Below, in pieces: positions 27,199 to 38,542 of a stretch of DNA of 64,000 bases. Under the pieces are notes generated by a model. It had not been told where the DNA came from and did not search any database. It was given only the letters and a program-made list of their open reading frames with translations. The stretch lies in the NCBI GenBank assembly GCA_016704445.1, contig JADJAE010000019.1, positions 62,001 to 126,000 of the forward strand, written 5' to 3'. Every line of letters begins with the position of its first letter. The stretch's first letter is position 1. This DNA comes from Deltaproteobacteria bacterium. Its GTDB lineage: Bacteria > Myxococcota_A > Polyangia > Polyangiales > Ga0077539. A program made the position numbers and the translations under genes.

Positions 27199-28937
27199 GG
27201 CGACACCCCGTTGCCGAGCTGGGAGTCGTAGATCTCCCGGTAGATCGCGCTCGTGGAGAGCAGCTCCCGGTGCGTGCCCTCGGCCGCCACCCGGCCAAGG
27301 TCGAGCACGATGATCCGGTCGGCGGTGAGCACCGTGCTGATGCGCTGCGCCACCACGAAGGTGATCCGCTCGCCTCTTCGGTGGTTGAGGGCGTCCTGGA
27401 TCTTCGTCTCCGTCTCCACGTCGACCGCGCTGGTGCTGTCGTCGAGGATCAATATCCTCGGATTGAGCAGCAGCGTTCGGGCGATGGCGATGCGCTGCTT
27501 CTGCCCTCCGGAGAGGTTGGCGCCCCGCTGCTCGACCCGGCTCTCGTAGCCCTGCGGCAGACGTTCGATGAAGGCGTGGGCCTGGGCTGCCTTCGCCGCC
27601 GCGACCACCTGCTCGTCCGTCGCTCCGGGGAGGCCGTAGCGGATGTTGTCACGGACCGTTCCGGAGAAGAGCACCGTCTCCTGGGGGACCACGCCGACCG
27701 CCGCGAGGAGCGACGCCTGGGTGAGCTCCCGCACGTCCCGGCCGCCCACCAGCACCCTCCCGGCGCTCACGTCGTAGAAGCGTGGGATGAGGTTCACCAG
27801 CGTCGACTTGCCAGCGCCCGTCGACCCGAGGATGGCCACGGTCTGCCCGGGCTCGACGGAGAGCGAGACGCCCCGCAGCACGGGCTCGGCCCCTTCGCCG
27901 CGGTAGGTGAAGGAGACCTCCTCGAAGCGCACCGTGAGCGGACCGGAGGAGGGGAGGGACACCGCGTCGGGGGCGTCGCGCACGTCGGGGACGCTGTCGA
28001 GCACCTCCTGCATGCGCCTCGACGAGGCGAGGCCCGCGGCCCAGGTGTTGGAGAGCATCGTCATCATGACGAGCGGCGTCATGGTGGTGAGCAGGTAGTT
28101 GCTGAAGGCCACCACCTCGCCGACGGTGAGCTCGCCTCGGATGGACTGCATTCCGCCCGCCCAGATCACGATCACCACGCCCGCGTTGACGCACATGGTG
28201 AGCGCCGGGGTCATGGCGGACATGAAGCGCATCACCCTCACGGAGCGCTCGGTCATCCCGGCGTTGGCGGCCTCGAAGCGCTCTGCCTCGAAGTCAGCGC
28301 GCACCAGGGCCTTCACCAGGCGCACGCCCGCGATGTTCTCCTGAAGCACCCCGTTGAGGGCGTCGAGCTTCTGCTGGACCGTCAGGAAGAGCGGCTCCAT
28401 CCGAAGCACGAAGAAGGCGATGAGCCCCGCGGTGAGCAGCAGAAGCGGCAGCAGGGTGAGGGCCAGGCTGGGGCTGGTGGTGATCATCAGCGCGAGGCTC
28501 CCCAGCATCAGCAGCGGGGCGCGCGTGCCGATGCGGAGGGAGACCTGGGTGAGCATCTTGACGGCGCTCACGTCGCTGGTGAGCCGCACCATGAGCTCGC
28601 CCGTTCGCTGGCGGTCGAGGTTGCCGAAGGAGTAGCGCTGGATGCGCTGGAAGAGGGCCTCGCGGAGGTCGCGGGCGACGCCTTCGCCCACGCGCACCGA
28701 GAGGACGTTGTTGGCGATGGCCGCCACGGTGCTGAGCGCGGTGAGCCCCAGCATCGCGACGGTGGTCTCTACGATGACCGAGCGGTCTCGGCGGTGGATG
28801 CCGAGGTCGATGATGCGCTGGATGAGCCGGGGGATCGCGAGGTCGAAGGCCACCAGCGTGGTGAGCATCGCCAGCGCGAGGGCCGCGGGGCGCCAGTAGG
28901 GGCGCACGAAGTGGAGGAGCCTGCGGAGATCGCCCAT
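27195..28937 (-). CDS. ABC exporter half, degenerate ATP site subunit
   Basis: 580 residues from ATG 28937, six membrane helices then an ATPase domain. Walker A is GSTGAGKST and the signature is canonical (Leu-Ser-Gly-Gly-Gln). Walker B ends Leu-Asp-Asp-Ser-Thr, with Asp in place of the catalytic Glu, and the switch His is Gln (Ala-Gln-Arg). With the Leu-Ser-Gln-Gly-Gln motif of the partner, these make the non-hydrolysing site of a heterodimer, as in TM287/288 or BmrCD. The stop overlaps the partner's start (ATGA), so the two are made together. Confidence 0.9.
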   Translation of the reverse strand: MGDLRRLLHFVRPYWRPAALALAMLTTLVAFDLAIPRLIQRIIDLGIHRRDRSVIVETTVAMLGLTALSTVAAIANNVLSVRVGEGVARDLREALFQRIQRYSFGNLDRQRTGELMVRLTSDVSAVKMLTQVSLRIGTRAPLLMLGSLALMITTSPSLALTLLPLLLLTAGLIAFFVLRMEPLFLTVQQKLDALNGVLQENIAGVRLVKALVRADFEAERFEAANAGMTERSVRVMRFMSAMTPALTMCVNAGVVIVIWAGGMQSIRGELTVGEVVAFSNYLLTTMTPLVMMTMLSNTWAAGLASSRRMQEVLDSVPDVRDAPDAVSLPSSGPLTVRFEEVSFTYRGEGAEPVLRGVSLSVEPGQTVAILGSTGAGKSTLVNLIPRFYDVSAGRVLVGGRDVRELTQASLLAAVGVVPQETVLFSGTVRDNIRYGLPGATDEQVVAAAKAAQAHAFIERLPQGYESRVEQRGANLSGGQKQRIAIARTLLLNPRILILDDSTSAVDVETETKIQDALNHRRGERITFVVAQRISTVLTADRIIVLDLGRVAAEGTHRELLSTSAIYREIYDSQLGNGVSP

Positions 28938-28952
28938 GCGGGGGAGCGCACT

Positions 28953-29339
28953 CTAGTGCCCACCGGCGGGCGCGACGAGGACCTCGCGTCGCACCTCGCG
29001 CGCGGCCCCCCGGGCCTCGTACCAGCGGGCGCACTCCTCGCAGCTCGCCACCGCGCCGCCGCGCACCAGCACCACCAGCGTCGATACCAGCGAGCGGCAG
29101 CGCAGCCCGCCCGGCAGCGCCCTCGCGCACCAGGGGATGAACTTCTCCGAGGGGTATCCGATGCGCTCGCGCACCGCGTCGTCGCCGTGCCGCTGCGCGA
29201 TGAGCGCCAGCGCCTCGCCCAGCGCCACCCTGCCTTGCACGTAGGCCGAGAGCTGCTCGCGCGCCGTGCGGTCTGCGCGGGCCCAGGCGCGCAGCCGTGG
29301 GTCGAGGGCGTCGAGGCGGGCGAGGGCCGCTGTGTCCAT
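28953..29339 (-). CDS. Small unrecognised protein with a C-terminal Cys pair
   Basis: 128 residues from ATG 29339, ending 15 bases before the ABC pair starts, so the three are probably one transcript. It has a helical N-terminal half, a Trp-Cys-x-x-Ala block near residue 70, and Cys-Glu-Glu-Cys followed by Trp-Tyr near the end. That pair could bind zinc. No membrane segment. I do not recognise the family. Confidence 0.55.
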   Translation of the reverse strand: MDTAALARLDALDPRLRAWARADRTAREQLSAYVQGRVALGEALALIAQRHGDDAVRERIGYPSEKFIPWCARALPGGLRCRSLVSTLVVLVRGGAVASCEECARWYEARGAAREVRREVLVAPAGGH

Positions 29340-29381
29340 GAGGGGAGAGCTAGCGCGCGGGGGAGCGTGTCCAGGGGGCGA

Positions 29382-29399
29382 CCGGCAACCGGTTGCCGG
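29382..29399. promoter_or_regulatory. Perfect 18-base palindrome, LacI-family operator-like
   Basis: CCGGCAACCGGTTGCCGG is a perfect inverted repeat with a central CG, the form of operators bound by LacI/PurR-type repressors. It lies in the divergent region between the small Cys-pair protein (and ABC exporter) and the radical SAM gene, about 45 bases before one and 220 before the other. No LacI-type gene is in this window. Confidence 0.45.
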
Positions 29400-29621
29400 A
29401 GCGGGAGCGCTGCTATCGTGGGGCTGAGCGGCGGGCGGAGGGCGGTGGGCGGCGCTGCTGGCGCTGGCGGGGATCGCGCGACGGCGGCGTCGACGAACGT
29501 AGCCACGAGGGCGCGCGGCAGCGGGGAAGGGGGCACCAACCCACGCCGCGAAGGAGCCGCACCCGCCCGAGCTTGACACCCATGGGGTGCGTCACGCATC
29601 GCATGCGCCGAGACCATCGCC

Positions 29622-32438
<2,817 letters not shown>

Positions 32439-32501
32439 TAGACGGCGCCCGCGCCCCGGACAGATCGTCCTCCACCACCGGTGCGCACAAGGTCATAGGC
32501 C

Positions 32502-33443
32502 ATGTCGAGAGCGATTTCCCTCTTCTCGGGTAACGCCAACCTCGCCCTTGCTGGAGCCATCGCGCACCAGCTCCAGGTACCCCTGGGGCGCGTGAAGGCC
32601 GGGCGCTTCTCCGACGGCGAGATCGCCGTGGAGATCGGCGAGAACGTACGCGGCAGCGAGACCTATCTCATCCAGTCGACCTGCGCGCCGGTCAACGACT
32701 CCATCATGGAGATGCTGATCATGGCCGACGCGCTGCGGCGCTCGAGCGCGGACTCGATCACCGCGATCATGCCGTACTACGGCTACGCCCGGCAGGACCG
32801 AAAGGTCGCAGGCCGCACGCCCATCAGCGCCAAGCTGGTGGCCGACCTCATCACCACCGCGGGCGTCGACCGGGTGCTGACCGTCGACCTTCACGCGGGG
32901 CAGATCCAGGGCTTCTTCAACATCCCCGTGGACAACCTCTACGCGATGCCGGTGCTGCTCGACGAGATCCGCGCGCTCAAGCTGGAGGAGCCCGTGATGG
33001 TCTCCCCCGACGCGGGCGGCGTGGAGCGCGCGAGGGCCTACGCCAAGCGGATGAACTCCACCCTGGCGATCATCGACAAGCGCCGCGAGCGCGCCAACGT
33101 CTCCGAGGTGATGCACATCATCGGCGACGTGAAGGACCGCGACTGCGTGCTGCTCGACGACATGATCGACACCGCGGGCACGCTCACCAACGCCGCGCGA
33201 GCGCTGGCCGACGCGGGCGCCCGGCGGGTGTACGCCGCCGCCACGCACGCGGTGCTCTCTGGCCCGGCGGTGCACCGCATCGTCGACTCGCCGCTGGTGG
33301 AGGTGATCGTGACCGACTCGATCCCGCTGCGGGGCGAGGCGCAGGGCAACCCGAAGTTTCGCCAGGCCTCGCTGGCCAAGCTACTGGGCGAGGCGATTCG
33401 CCGTATCCATAACAGCGACTCCATCAGCTCGCTCTTCGTCTGA
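32502..33443 (+). CDS. prs: Ribose-phosphate pyrophosphokinase Prs
   Basis: 313 residues from ATG 32502. It makes PRPP from ribose-5-phosphate and ATP for nucleotide, His and Trp synthesis. The N-terminus (Leu-Phe-Ser-Gly-Asn), the Pro-Tyr-Tyr-Gly-Tyr-Ala-Arg-Gln-Asp-Arg-Lys ATP block, and the PRPP-binding Asp-Asp-Met-Ile-Asp-Thr-Ala-Gly-Thr block are all intact. Length is standard. Only 63 bases follow the radical SAM gene, so co-transcription is possible. Confidence 0.96.
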   Translation: MSRAISLFSGNANLALAGAIAHQLQVPLGRVKAGRFSDGEIAVEIGENVRGSETYLIQSTCAPVNDSIMEMLIMADALRRSSADSITAIMPYYGYARQDRKVAGRTPISAKLVADLITTAGVDRVLTVDLHAGQIQGFFNIPVDNLYAMPVLLDEIRALKLEEPVMVSPDAGGVERARAYAKRMNSTLAIIDKRRERANVSEVMHIIGDVKDRDCVLLDDMIDTAGTLTNAARALADAGARRVYAAATHAVLSGPAVHRIVDSPLVEVIVTDSIPLRGEAQGNPKFRQASLAKLLGEAIRRIHNSDSISSLFV

Positions 33444-33454
33444 GGAGCGCGACG

Positions 33455-33799
33455 GTGTCCTCGCCCGACGACAGCGCGCTCTCCGCCGAGGTGAGGGAGC
33501 GCGTCGCCCGCTACGAGGCGAGGGCGACCCGGCTGGAGGGCACGCTGGCGGACTACCGCCGACGGATGCCGATCTACCTCAAGGCCTTCGCGGCGCTGCT
33601 GGCGCTGGGCCTCGCGAGCTTCGCCTTCGGGCGGCTGCCAGGGACCTGGGCGACCATCAGCGCCGTCGTCATCAGCGGCGGCGGATACATGATGCTGCGC
33701 GCCCGGCTGTGGGAGGTGGAGGCCGACGTCACCGCCACCCGAGAGGAGATCGCCAACCTCCGTAGCGGGAAGACGCCGGTGAAGGCGCGCCCCAGTTGA
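33455..33799 (+). CDS. Small membrane protein with coiled-coil ends
   Basis: 114 residues from GTG 33455 with GAGGAG eight bases before. A charged helical start (about 1-38), two membrane helices (about 40-60 and 64-82) and a charged helical tail. 11 bases after the prs stop, so likely in the same transcript. No family recognised. Confidence 0.6.
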   Translation: MSSPDDSALSAEVRERVARYEARATRLEGTLADYRRRMPIYLKAFAALLALGLASFAFGRLPGTWATISAVVISGGGYMMLRARLWEVEADVTATREEIANLRSGKTPVKARPS

Positions 33800-33862
33800 T
33801 CCCCTTGTGACGCGCTGCGGAAAACCAGGGCGGGTATTGGCGAAAACCAGGGCGGGTATTCG
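33800..33862. repeat. Left border repeat of the restriction island
   Basis: A 19-base block ccccttgtgacgcgctgcg (33800-33818) is followed by two tandem 22-base units beginning gaaaaccagggcgg (33819-33840 and 33841-33862). The same three parts recur at 42636-42706, just beyond the restriction genes, with the order of the two elements changed. See the finding on border repeats. Confidence 0.8.
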
Positions 33863-34195
33863 GGCACGGCGACCTGCGCGCGATGGAGGTGTTGGGGCGC
33901 AATGTGCGGCTCATCGCCTCGATCGTAGGTCTCTGATGTCACCGCGAGGCCACCGACTCCCCCACGGACACCCTCCCATGGGCGTTCGGGCGCTGTGCGC
34001 ATTCCTCTGCGACCACCGAACGCCCTCAGACCCAGCCCACTGTTGCCCTCGGGCGTCCTTCGAGCCACGCCGGAGGCCCTTGCAGATCCCCCGGAAGCCT
34101 CGCTGTCTCTGGTCGCTGCCCACGCTGGTCAAGCTCCGCGGCCCGGTGCTATCCACGGACGCTGCGGCGGCACCGGGAAGAGGACGGACTAGAAC
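33863..34195. other. Spacer before the mod gene, no gene seen
   Basis: 333 bases between the border repeat and the methyltransferase gene. No open frame is convincing. A GAGGA about 15 bases before the mod ATG can act as its ribosome site. A promoter for the restriction genes should lie here but no clear element stands out. Confidence 0.5.
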
Positions 34196-36874
34196 ATGGC
34201 GAAGATGCAGGCGGGCGGCGGGGCGAAGGGCGCCAGGGTCTACAAGCACCCTGAGGAGGAGTCGCTGCTCCGGCCGGAGATCGGGGTCCAGGCCAACTTC
34301 AAGCAGACCCGCGACCCGGTCGACTATCGCTACGACTCCTCCCTCTCGCCGGAGATGCAGTGGGACGAGCACCCCGCCCGCGCCCAGGCCGAGGCGCTAC
34401 TGCAGACGATCCTCGACGCGAAGAACCTCACCGACGCCCGCGAGGCCGCCAGCAAGCTGAAGAAGCTCGGCGAGCCCTTCCTCAACTGGGCGGGCAAGGC
34501 CGAGCACCAGGCCTTCACGGTGCCCACCCTGCCGCTGTTCACGCACGAGCACCTCGCGACGCAGGCCATCTTGGAGACGCTCAAGGGACACACCCGCGAC
34601 CGGCAGCTCGACCTCGCGCTCTTCGACGATCCCCAGCACTCGATTCGCGATCAGACCCTCAAGGCCTACGAGTACAAGGACAAGTGGCGTAATCGCCTCG
34701 TCCTGGGTGACTCCCTCGTCGTCATGAACTCCCTCCTCCATTGGGAGGGCATGGGCGGTCAGGTGCACATGGTCTACATGGATCCGCCGTACGGCGTGCG
34801 CTTCGGGAGCAACTTCCAGCCCTTCGTGCGCAGCCGCAACGTGGCCCACGGCGCCGACGATGCTCTCACGCGCGAGCCCGAGATGGTGCAGGCCTACCGC
34901 GACACCTGGGAGCTCGGGCTTCACTCGTACCTCACCTACCTCCGCGACCGGCTGCTGCTGGCGCGCGAGCTCCTCGCCCCGCGCGGCAGCATCTTCCTCC
35001 AGATCAGCGACGACCACGTCCATCATGTGCGGGAGGTGCTCGACGAGGTCTTCGGCCGCGAGAACTTCATCGCCCAGATCATCGTGCAGAAGTCGGGCGG
35101 ACTCGGCAGCTCCGACATGAAGTCCGTGGCCGACTACCTGCTCTGGTACGCCCGCGACCGCGAGCAGGCCGATCGCCACATCACCAAGCTCTATCAGCTC
35201 AAGCGGGTGGGGGAGGGCGAGGGATCTGGCGCCCGCTACGATCAGGTGGAGGAAGCCGACGGCACCCGTCGACCGATGACGACGGAAGAGAGAAGCGACC
35301 CGCGACAACTGCCGCCGGGAGCACGCCCCTATCAACTTGACAATCTCACTTCTGGGGCCTTCCGAATCAACACAACCGTTGATTACGTATTCGAAGGCGA
35401 GACCTTCCATCCGGGACCCAACGCTTGTTGGAAGACGACCGTGGAGGGCCTCGATCGCCTCGTCCAGCTCCGTCGCATCGTGAAGGCGGGGAAAACGCTG
35501 CGGTACGTCCGCTACATCGATGACTTCCCCGCGGTGGAGATCACCAACCTCTGGAACGACGTCGCGGGCGCCGGGGACAAGCTCTACGTGGTGCAGACCT
35601 CCACGTCGGTGATCGAGCGCTGCATCCTGATGGCGACGAAGCCCGGCGACCTGGTGTTCGACCCCACCTGCGGGTCGGGCACGACGCCCTACGTGGCCGA
35701 GCGCTGGGGACGCCGCTGGATCGCCGCAGACGTGAGCCGTGTACCCCTCGCGCTCGCCCGTCAGCGGCTGCTCACGGCCACGCACGAGTGGTTCGAGCTG
35801 CAGGACGAGGCTCGCGGCCCGGCGGGCGGCTTCGTCTACGAGGAGCGCCAGAACCGACGCGGCGAGGAGAGTGGCGGGGTCATTCCCCACGTCACGCTCG
35901 GGAGCCTCGCCAACGACGAGCCGACCGACAAGGTGGTGCTAGTCGATCAGCCGAAGCGGTCGCCGAAGGTCACCCGGGTGACGGGCCCCTTCCTGGTCGA
36001 GGGGACCATCCCCGGGGAGACGTCACCCGACGCGCCGCGCGCGCCCATCGAGGGGATGGACGACGAGGAGTCCCGCCGCGGGGGGCAGCGCCTGCTGGCC
36101 GCGCTGCGGTACAGCCCGACGCTGCACCTGGGCGGCGGGCGCAAGGTCACGTTGCAGAACATTCGGGTGCCGCGTTCGTTGTACCTGTCGGCCGAGGCCA
36201 CCATCGAGGGGGAGGACGGGCGAATCGCGTTCGTGTTCGGACCAGAGAGCGGGATGGTCTCGGAGCGACTGGTGAACGACGCGGCCAGGGAAGCTCACAT
36301 GAAGGGCTACACCCAGCTCGTGGTGCTGGGCTACGGCATCCAGCCCGAGGCGCACGCGGCCATCGAGGACGGCGAGGCGATGTACGGCCTGCCCGTGGCC
36401 TACGTGCAGGCCACGATGGACCTCTGGATGTCCGACCTCCTCAAGACCATGCGGTCGAGCCAGATCTTCAGCGTGTGCGGTCTGCCCGACGTGGTGGTGC
36501 GAAAGGTCGCGCCCGAGCGCAAGGGTGGAGCGCCGCGCTACTCGGTCGAGCTGGTGGGCCTGGACACCTTCGATCCCATCGAGATGAAGCCCGATCACAT
36601 CAAGGGGGCGGATGTCCCCGCGTGGTTTCTGGACACCTCGTACAACGGGATGGCCTTCCATGTGAGCCAGGCGTTCTTTCCGCGGACGAGCGCCTGGGAG
36701 AACCTGAAGAAGGCCCTGAAGACGGAGTACGAGCCGTCGGTGTGGGCGCACCTCGCGGGCACGACGAGCACCGCCTTCGAGGCGGGCGAGCATGACCGCA
36801 TCGCGGTGAAGGTGATCGACACGCGCGGCAACGAGCTGCTCAAGGTGTGCTCGCTGCGGGAGGCGAAGGGATGA
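34196..36874 (+). CDS. Type III-like DNA adenine methyltransferase (Mod)
   Basis: 892 residues from ATG 34196. It is a beta-class N6-adenine methyltransferase: the catalytic DPPY is at 196-199 (Tyr-Met-Asp-Pro-Pro-Tyr), and the SAM-binding block Phe-Asp-Pro-Thr-Cys-Gly-Ser-Gly-Thr-Thr follows near residue 485, the order seen in type III Mod. The long 240-residue insert between them would read the DNA target. A C-terminal 300 residues carry beta-rich domains I cannot name. No frameshift. Its stop overlaps the next start (ATGA). It methylates host DNA against the Res enzyme downstream. Confidence 0.88.
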   Translation: MAKMQAGGGAKGARVYKHPEEESLLRPEIGVQANFKQTRDPVDYRYDSSLSPEMQWDEHPARAQAEALLQTILDAKNLTDAREAASKLKKLGEPFLNWAGKAEHQAFTVPTLPLFTHEHLATQAILETLKGHTRDRQLDLALFDDPQHSIRDQTLKAYEYKDKWRNRLVLGDSLVVMNSLLHWEGMGGQVHMVYMDPPYGVRFGSNFQPFVRSRNVAHGADDALTREPEMVQAYRDTWELGLHSYLTYLRDRLLLARELLAPRGSIFLQISDDHVHHVREVLDEVFGRENFIAQIIVQKSGGLGSSDMKSVADYLLWYARDREQADRHITKLYQLKRVGEGEGSGARYDQVEEADGTRRPMTTEERSDPRQLPPGARPYQLDNLTSGAFRINTTVDYVFEGETFHPGPNACWKTTVEGLDRLVQLRRIVKAGKTLRYVRYIDDFPAVEITNLWNDVAGAGDKLYVVQTSTSVIERCILMATKPGDLVFDPTCGSGTTPYVAERWGRRWIAADVSRVPLALARQRLLTATHEWFELQDEARGPAGGFVYEERQNRRGEESGGVIPHVTLGSLANDEPTDKVVLVDQPKRSPKVTRVTGPFLVEGTIPGETSPDAPRAPIEGMDDEESRRGGQRLLAALRYSPTLHLGGGRKVTLQNIRVPRSLYLSAEATIEGEDGRIAFVFGPESGMVSERLVNDAAREAHMKGYTQLVVLGYGIQPEAHAAIEDGEAMYGLPVAYVQATMDLWMSDLLKTMRSSQIFSVCGLPDVVVRKVAPERKGGAPRYSVELVGLDTFDPIEMKPDHIKGADVPAWFLDTSYNGMAFHVSQAFFPRTSAWENLKKALKTEYEPSVWAHLAGTTSTAFEAGEHDRIAVKVIDTRGNELLKVCSLREAKG

Positions 36875-38539
36875 TCCAGAAGGTCATTCTGCGGCGCTTC
36901 AAACGCTTCGAGCAGATCGAGGTCCCCCTGGGCGAGCACGTGGTGTTCGCGGGGCCCAACAACCTTGGCAAGACGACGGTACTACAGGCCGTCGCGGCGT
37001 GGAGTCTGGCGTTCTCCAAGTGGCGCACCGTGAATCGATTCTCCTTGCGAAGTGGTGTGTACTCGAAGGCGCACCTGATGCGCTCGGAGTTCGCCTCCGT
37101 GCCGCTCCGCTCCTTCGATCAGTTGTGGCTGCAGACGAGTCGAGGAGAGCCGATCGAAGTCGAGCTGCAACATGTCGACTGGTCGCTGACGATGCAATTC
37201 GAGTGGGAGCACGATGATGCGGTCACCGTGCGACCGAAGCCGACCGGCGGCCTCACGACTCAACTCTTGAAAAGCGGCATTGACGTCCAGCCTGTCTACA
37301 TCGCCCCGATGTCGGGCATCGGCCGAGACGAGCCGTATCACGATCGCGAGATGCAGCAGGAGTTGCTCGGACAGGGCAAGACCGGCGACATCCTACGCAA
37401 CTTGCTGGTGGAAGCGCACCGTCAGCGTTGGGACGACCTCACGAAGAGCGTCAAGCGCCTGTTCGGCTACACCCTCGCCGTGCCCCGCCGCGCAGGGGCC
37501 CAAGCATCAACGCGGGTTATCATGATCGAGTCAGGACCGCCGCCTCGACATTGCGAGCGCGGGGAGCGGCTTCCGACAGGTGGTTCTTCTTCTAGCTTTT
37601 CTATACACCCGTCGGGGATCGGTGCTGCTGATCGACGAACCCGACGCGCACCTGCACATGATCCTCCAGGGGGTCATTTATGCGGAGCTGACGCGCATCG
37701 CTGCTGATCAGCGCTCGCAGCTCATTATCGCCACTCACTCAGAAGTCGTGATCAATCGAGCCCTGCCCGAACAGATGCGTGTACTGACGCCCACCGGGGT
37801 TCGAAGCGCTCGGCGCGGGCGATCGGCGGGCGCTCCTGAAGGCGCTGCGAGTGGTCCAGCAGGCCGACGCGTGGCGGCGGTGACATCGCCCGGGGTGCTC
37901 TACGTCGAAGGGTACACGGATCATCAACCTGCTGCTCGCCTGGGCCGACGTCCTGGGGCACCCCGGCCGCGCAGACGGTTGCGACGCGTGCTCGTCAAGA
38001 CGGTCTCGGGCGAGACGTGACGATGTGCCAGTGGGCGCGCAGGCCGGCGCGCACTATCAGGCGCTCATTCTCCTGCTCGGTGAGCAGCGTCCCGCGGTCG
38101 AGATCCTCGACGGTGACAGCCGAAACGCTGGCTCGGATCAGATCACGGGCCAGGGCCTTCAGCGGCTGCGCTGGCGACGCTACGAAGCGGAGAGCTACCT
38201 AGTGCACCCTGCGGCGCTCGACCGATTCATCGAGCTGCGCCTCGGCGCAGGGGCCTCGCTGAGGCGCCCGCGACGGCCTGAGGCGATTGGTTCGATCGCG
38301 TGTTCGAGACCCACGACCAGACTGCGTTCCGCCGAAGACGCGACGCCGCTGGTTGACGCGCCACCTGAAGACCACGAAGGCGCGGAGGCGACATCCTGCC
38401 TCCTGCCTCGATGCGGCGGGCATCCGCAACCTGCCCTACACGCGCTACAACGAAAATCGCCGCGGTGGATGCCCCGGAGGAGATCCACCCCGAGGTGAAG
38501 GAGAAGCTCGACGCGATCCAGCGCGCGTTCGGTCTGTAG
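36871..38539 (+). pseudogene. OLD-like ATPase plus TOPRIM protein, broken by several frameshifts
   Basis: Starts at the ATG that overlaps the mod stop. The first 200 residues have an AAA/ABC-type Walker A (Gly-Pro-Asn-Asn-Leu-Gly-Lys-Thr-Thr), the middle has a signature-like Ala-Ser-Ala-Gly-Ser-Gly then Walker B (Leu-Leu-Ile-Asp-Glu-Pro-Asp-Ala-His-Leu-His) and Ala-Thr-His-Ser-Glu. A TOPRIM-like Leu-Tyr-Val-Glu-Gly-Tyr-Thr-Asp and a later Asp-Gly-Asp follow. The frame shifts near 37490-37530, 37920, 38015 and about 38250, and again before the TAG at 38537-38539. The remaining codons are well preserved, so sequence errors are more likely than decay. About 555 residues when repaired. It resembles OLD-family nucleases linked to restriction loci. 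Confidence 0.6.
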
Positions 38540-38542
38540 GTC

